Source: CAYWMD01 sp964458575
GTDB taxonomy: Bacteria; Verrucomicrobiota; Verrucomicrobiia; Limisphaerales; JADLHS01
DNA length: 58,069 nucleotides
Direction of reading: 5' to 3'
NCBI GenBank assembly: GCA_964458575.1
Contig: CAYWMD010000043.1
Span: forward strand, 1 to 58,069
Shown: one piece after another, positions 57,956-58,069 of the stretch
Layout of the letters: every line of letters begins with the position of its first letter
How positions within the stretch are numbered: the first letter of the stretch is position 1
The notes under the pieces: generated by a model
The model's database searches: none
Told to the model about the DNA's origin: nothing
The model's input: only the letters and a program-made list of their open reading frames with translations
Translations under genes and position numbers: made by a program

Positions 57956-58069
57956 ACACGGGGCAACGGCAGTAAGTAGCGGTAATGATGCGCTTCCGAC
58001 TTTGTTGCACGTATGGCAACCGGAATCAGGCGCGCAAAATTTTGAAGCTGCCTAACGGGGGTGGGGGTG
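57956..58069. other. upstream region of the minus-strand operon
   Basis: The last 114 bases, where the operon's promoter should lie. No convincing sigma70 boxes are visible in the part shown, and the sequence ends in a G-rich run (GGGGGTGGGGGTG). Confidence 0.3.

Larger units (their letters stand above)
53049..58069. mobile_element. one end of an integrated genetic element (island or satellite)
   Basis: Begins at the tRNA-Val fragment and contains only unknown, phage-like and HTH-type genes, many overlapping by four bases, plus a palindrome array. The intact tRNA-Val and the integrase would be expected beyond the right end of the window, because an element that supplies the tRNA 3' end rebuilds the gene at its far side. 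Confidence 0.65.

Overview
The window reads as chromosome of a high-GC Verrucomicrobiota bacterium, most likely of the Limisphaerales/Pedosphaerales (subdivision 3) type. This is inferred from the respiratory and housekeeping gene content, from a FecR/CHASE2-cyclase pair, and from several families of dispersed hairpin repeats between and sometimes inside genes. The first 51 kb are ordinary chromosome. About the last 5 kb (53,049 to the end) look like one end of an integrated mobile element whose other end is outside the window.

Layout. 1-8,800: the 3' end of tRNA-Gln(CTG), then a long minus-strand block read from 8,794 down to 58: sodium/solute symporter, YihY/BrkB membrane protein, alanine dehydrogenase, nuoB, nuoC, a small L7/L12-like membrane protein, nuoD, nuoE, and a PIN-domain toxin with a small partner overlapping the nuoE stop. 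8,868-22,243 (mostly plus): ftsK; a lipid-export-like group (FAD oxidoreductase, lipoprotein, an RND/MMPL exporter fused to a lysophospholipid acyltransferase, LolA) resembling the transport part of aryl-polyene/flexirubin clusters; rmuC; an FG-GAP protein; a secreted nuclease-like protein. 22,385-28,989: NahK-like kinase, secreted amidohydrolase, EF-P with a non-lysine tip residue, FecR protein and CHASE2 adenylate cyclase. 29,191-32,509: coaD and the classic yceD-rpmF-plsX-fabH run. 32,891-41,269: glycyl-tRNA synthetase, two membrane proteins, larB-larC (nickel pincer cofactor), Trm112-like protein, ribBA, ribH, and a cupredoxin-like secreted protein. 41,440-49,134: an aa3-type cytochrome oxidase operon with heme A synthesis and copper insertion (ctaA, ctaB, ctaD, coxC, ctaF, two small membrane proteins, coxB, sco, DUF420). 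49,198-51,805: EgtD-like methyltransferase, folP, and a chimera of two broken genes. 52,515-53,098: tRNA-Arg(TCT), a frameshifted integrase remnant, and a tRNA-Val(CAC) 3' half.

The tRNA-Val fragment (anticodon arm to CCA, no D arm) is what site-specific integration into a tRNA 3' end leaves behind. Beyond it lie two unknown overlapping genes, a terminator, a tandem array of perfect palindromes whose arms differ between copies but always change on both sides together, a truncated helix-turn-helix gene, and a minus-strand operon of six genes: a PLD-type nuclease, two paralogous Nu1-like small-terminase DNA-binding proteins, an HTH protein and two small proteins. No large terminase or integrase is in view. 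The palindrome array and this terS-rich, satellite-like operon are the best candidates for an undescribed system.

A second theme is repeat exaptation. One dispersed inverted repeat encodes the C-terminus of the exporter/acyltransferase and the hydrophobic core of the LolA signal peptide. Others sit inside larC and ctaA reading frames, at the end of larB, and at the start of nuoC.
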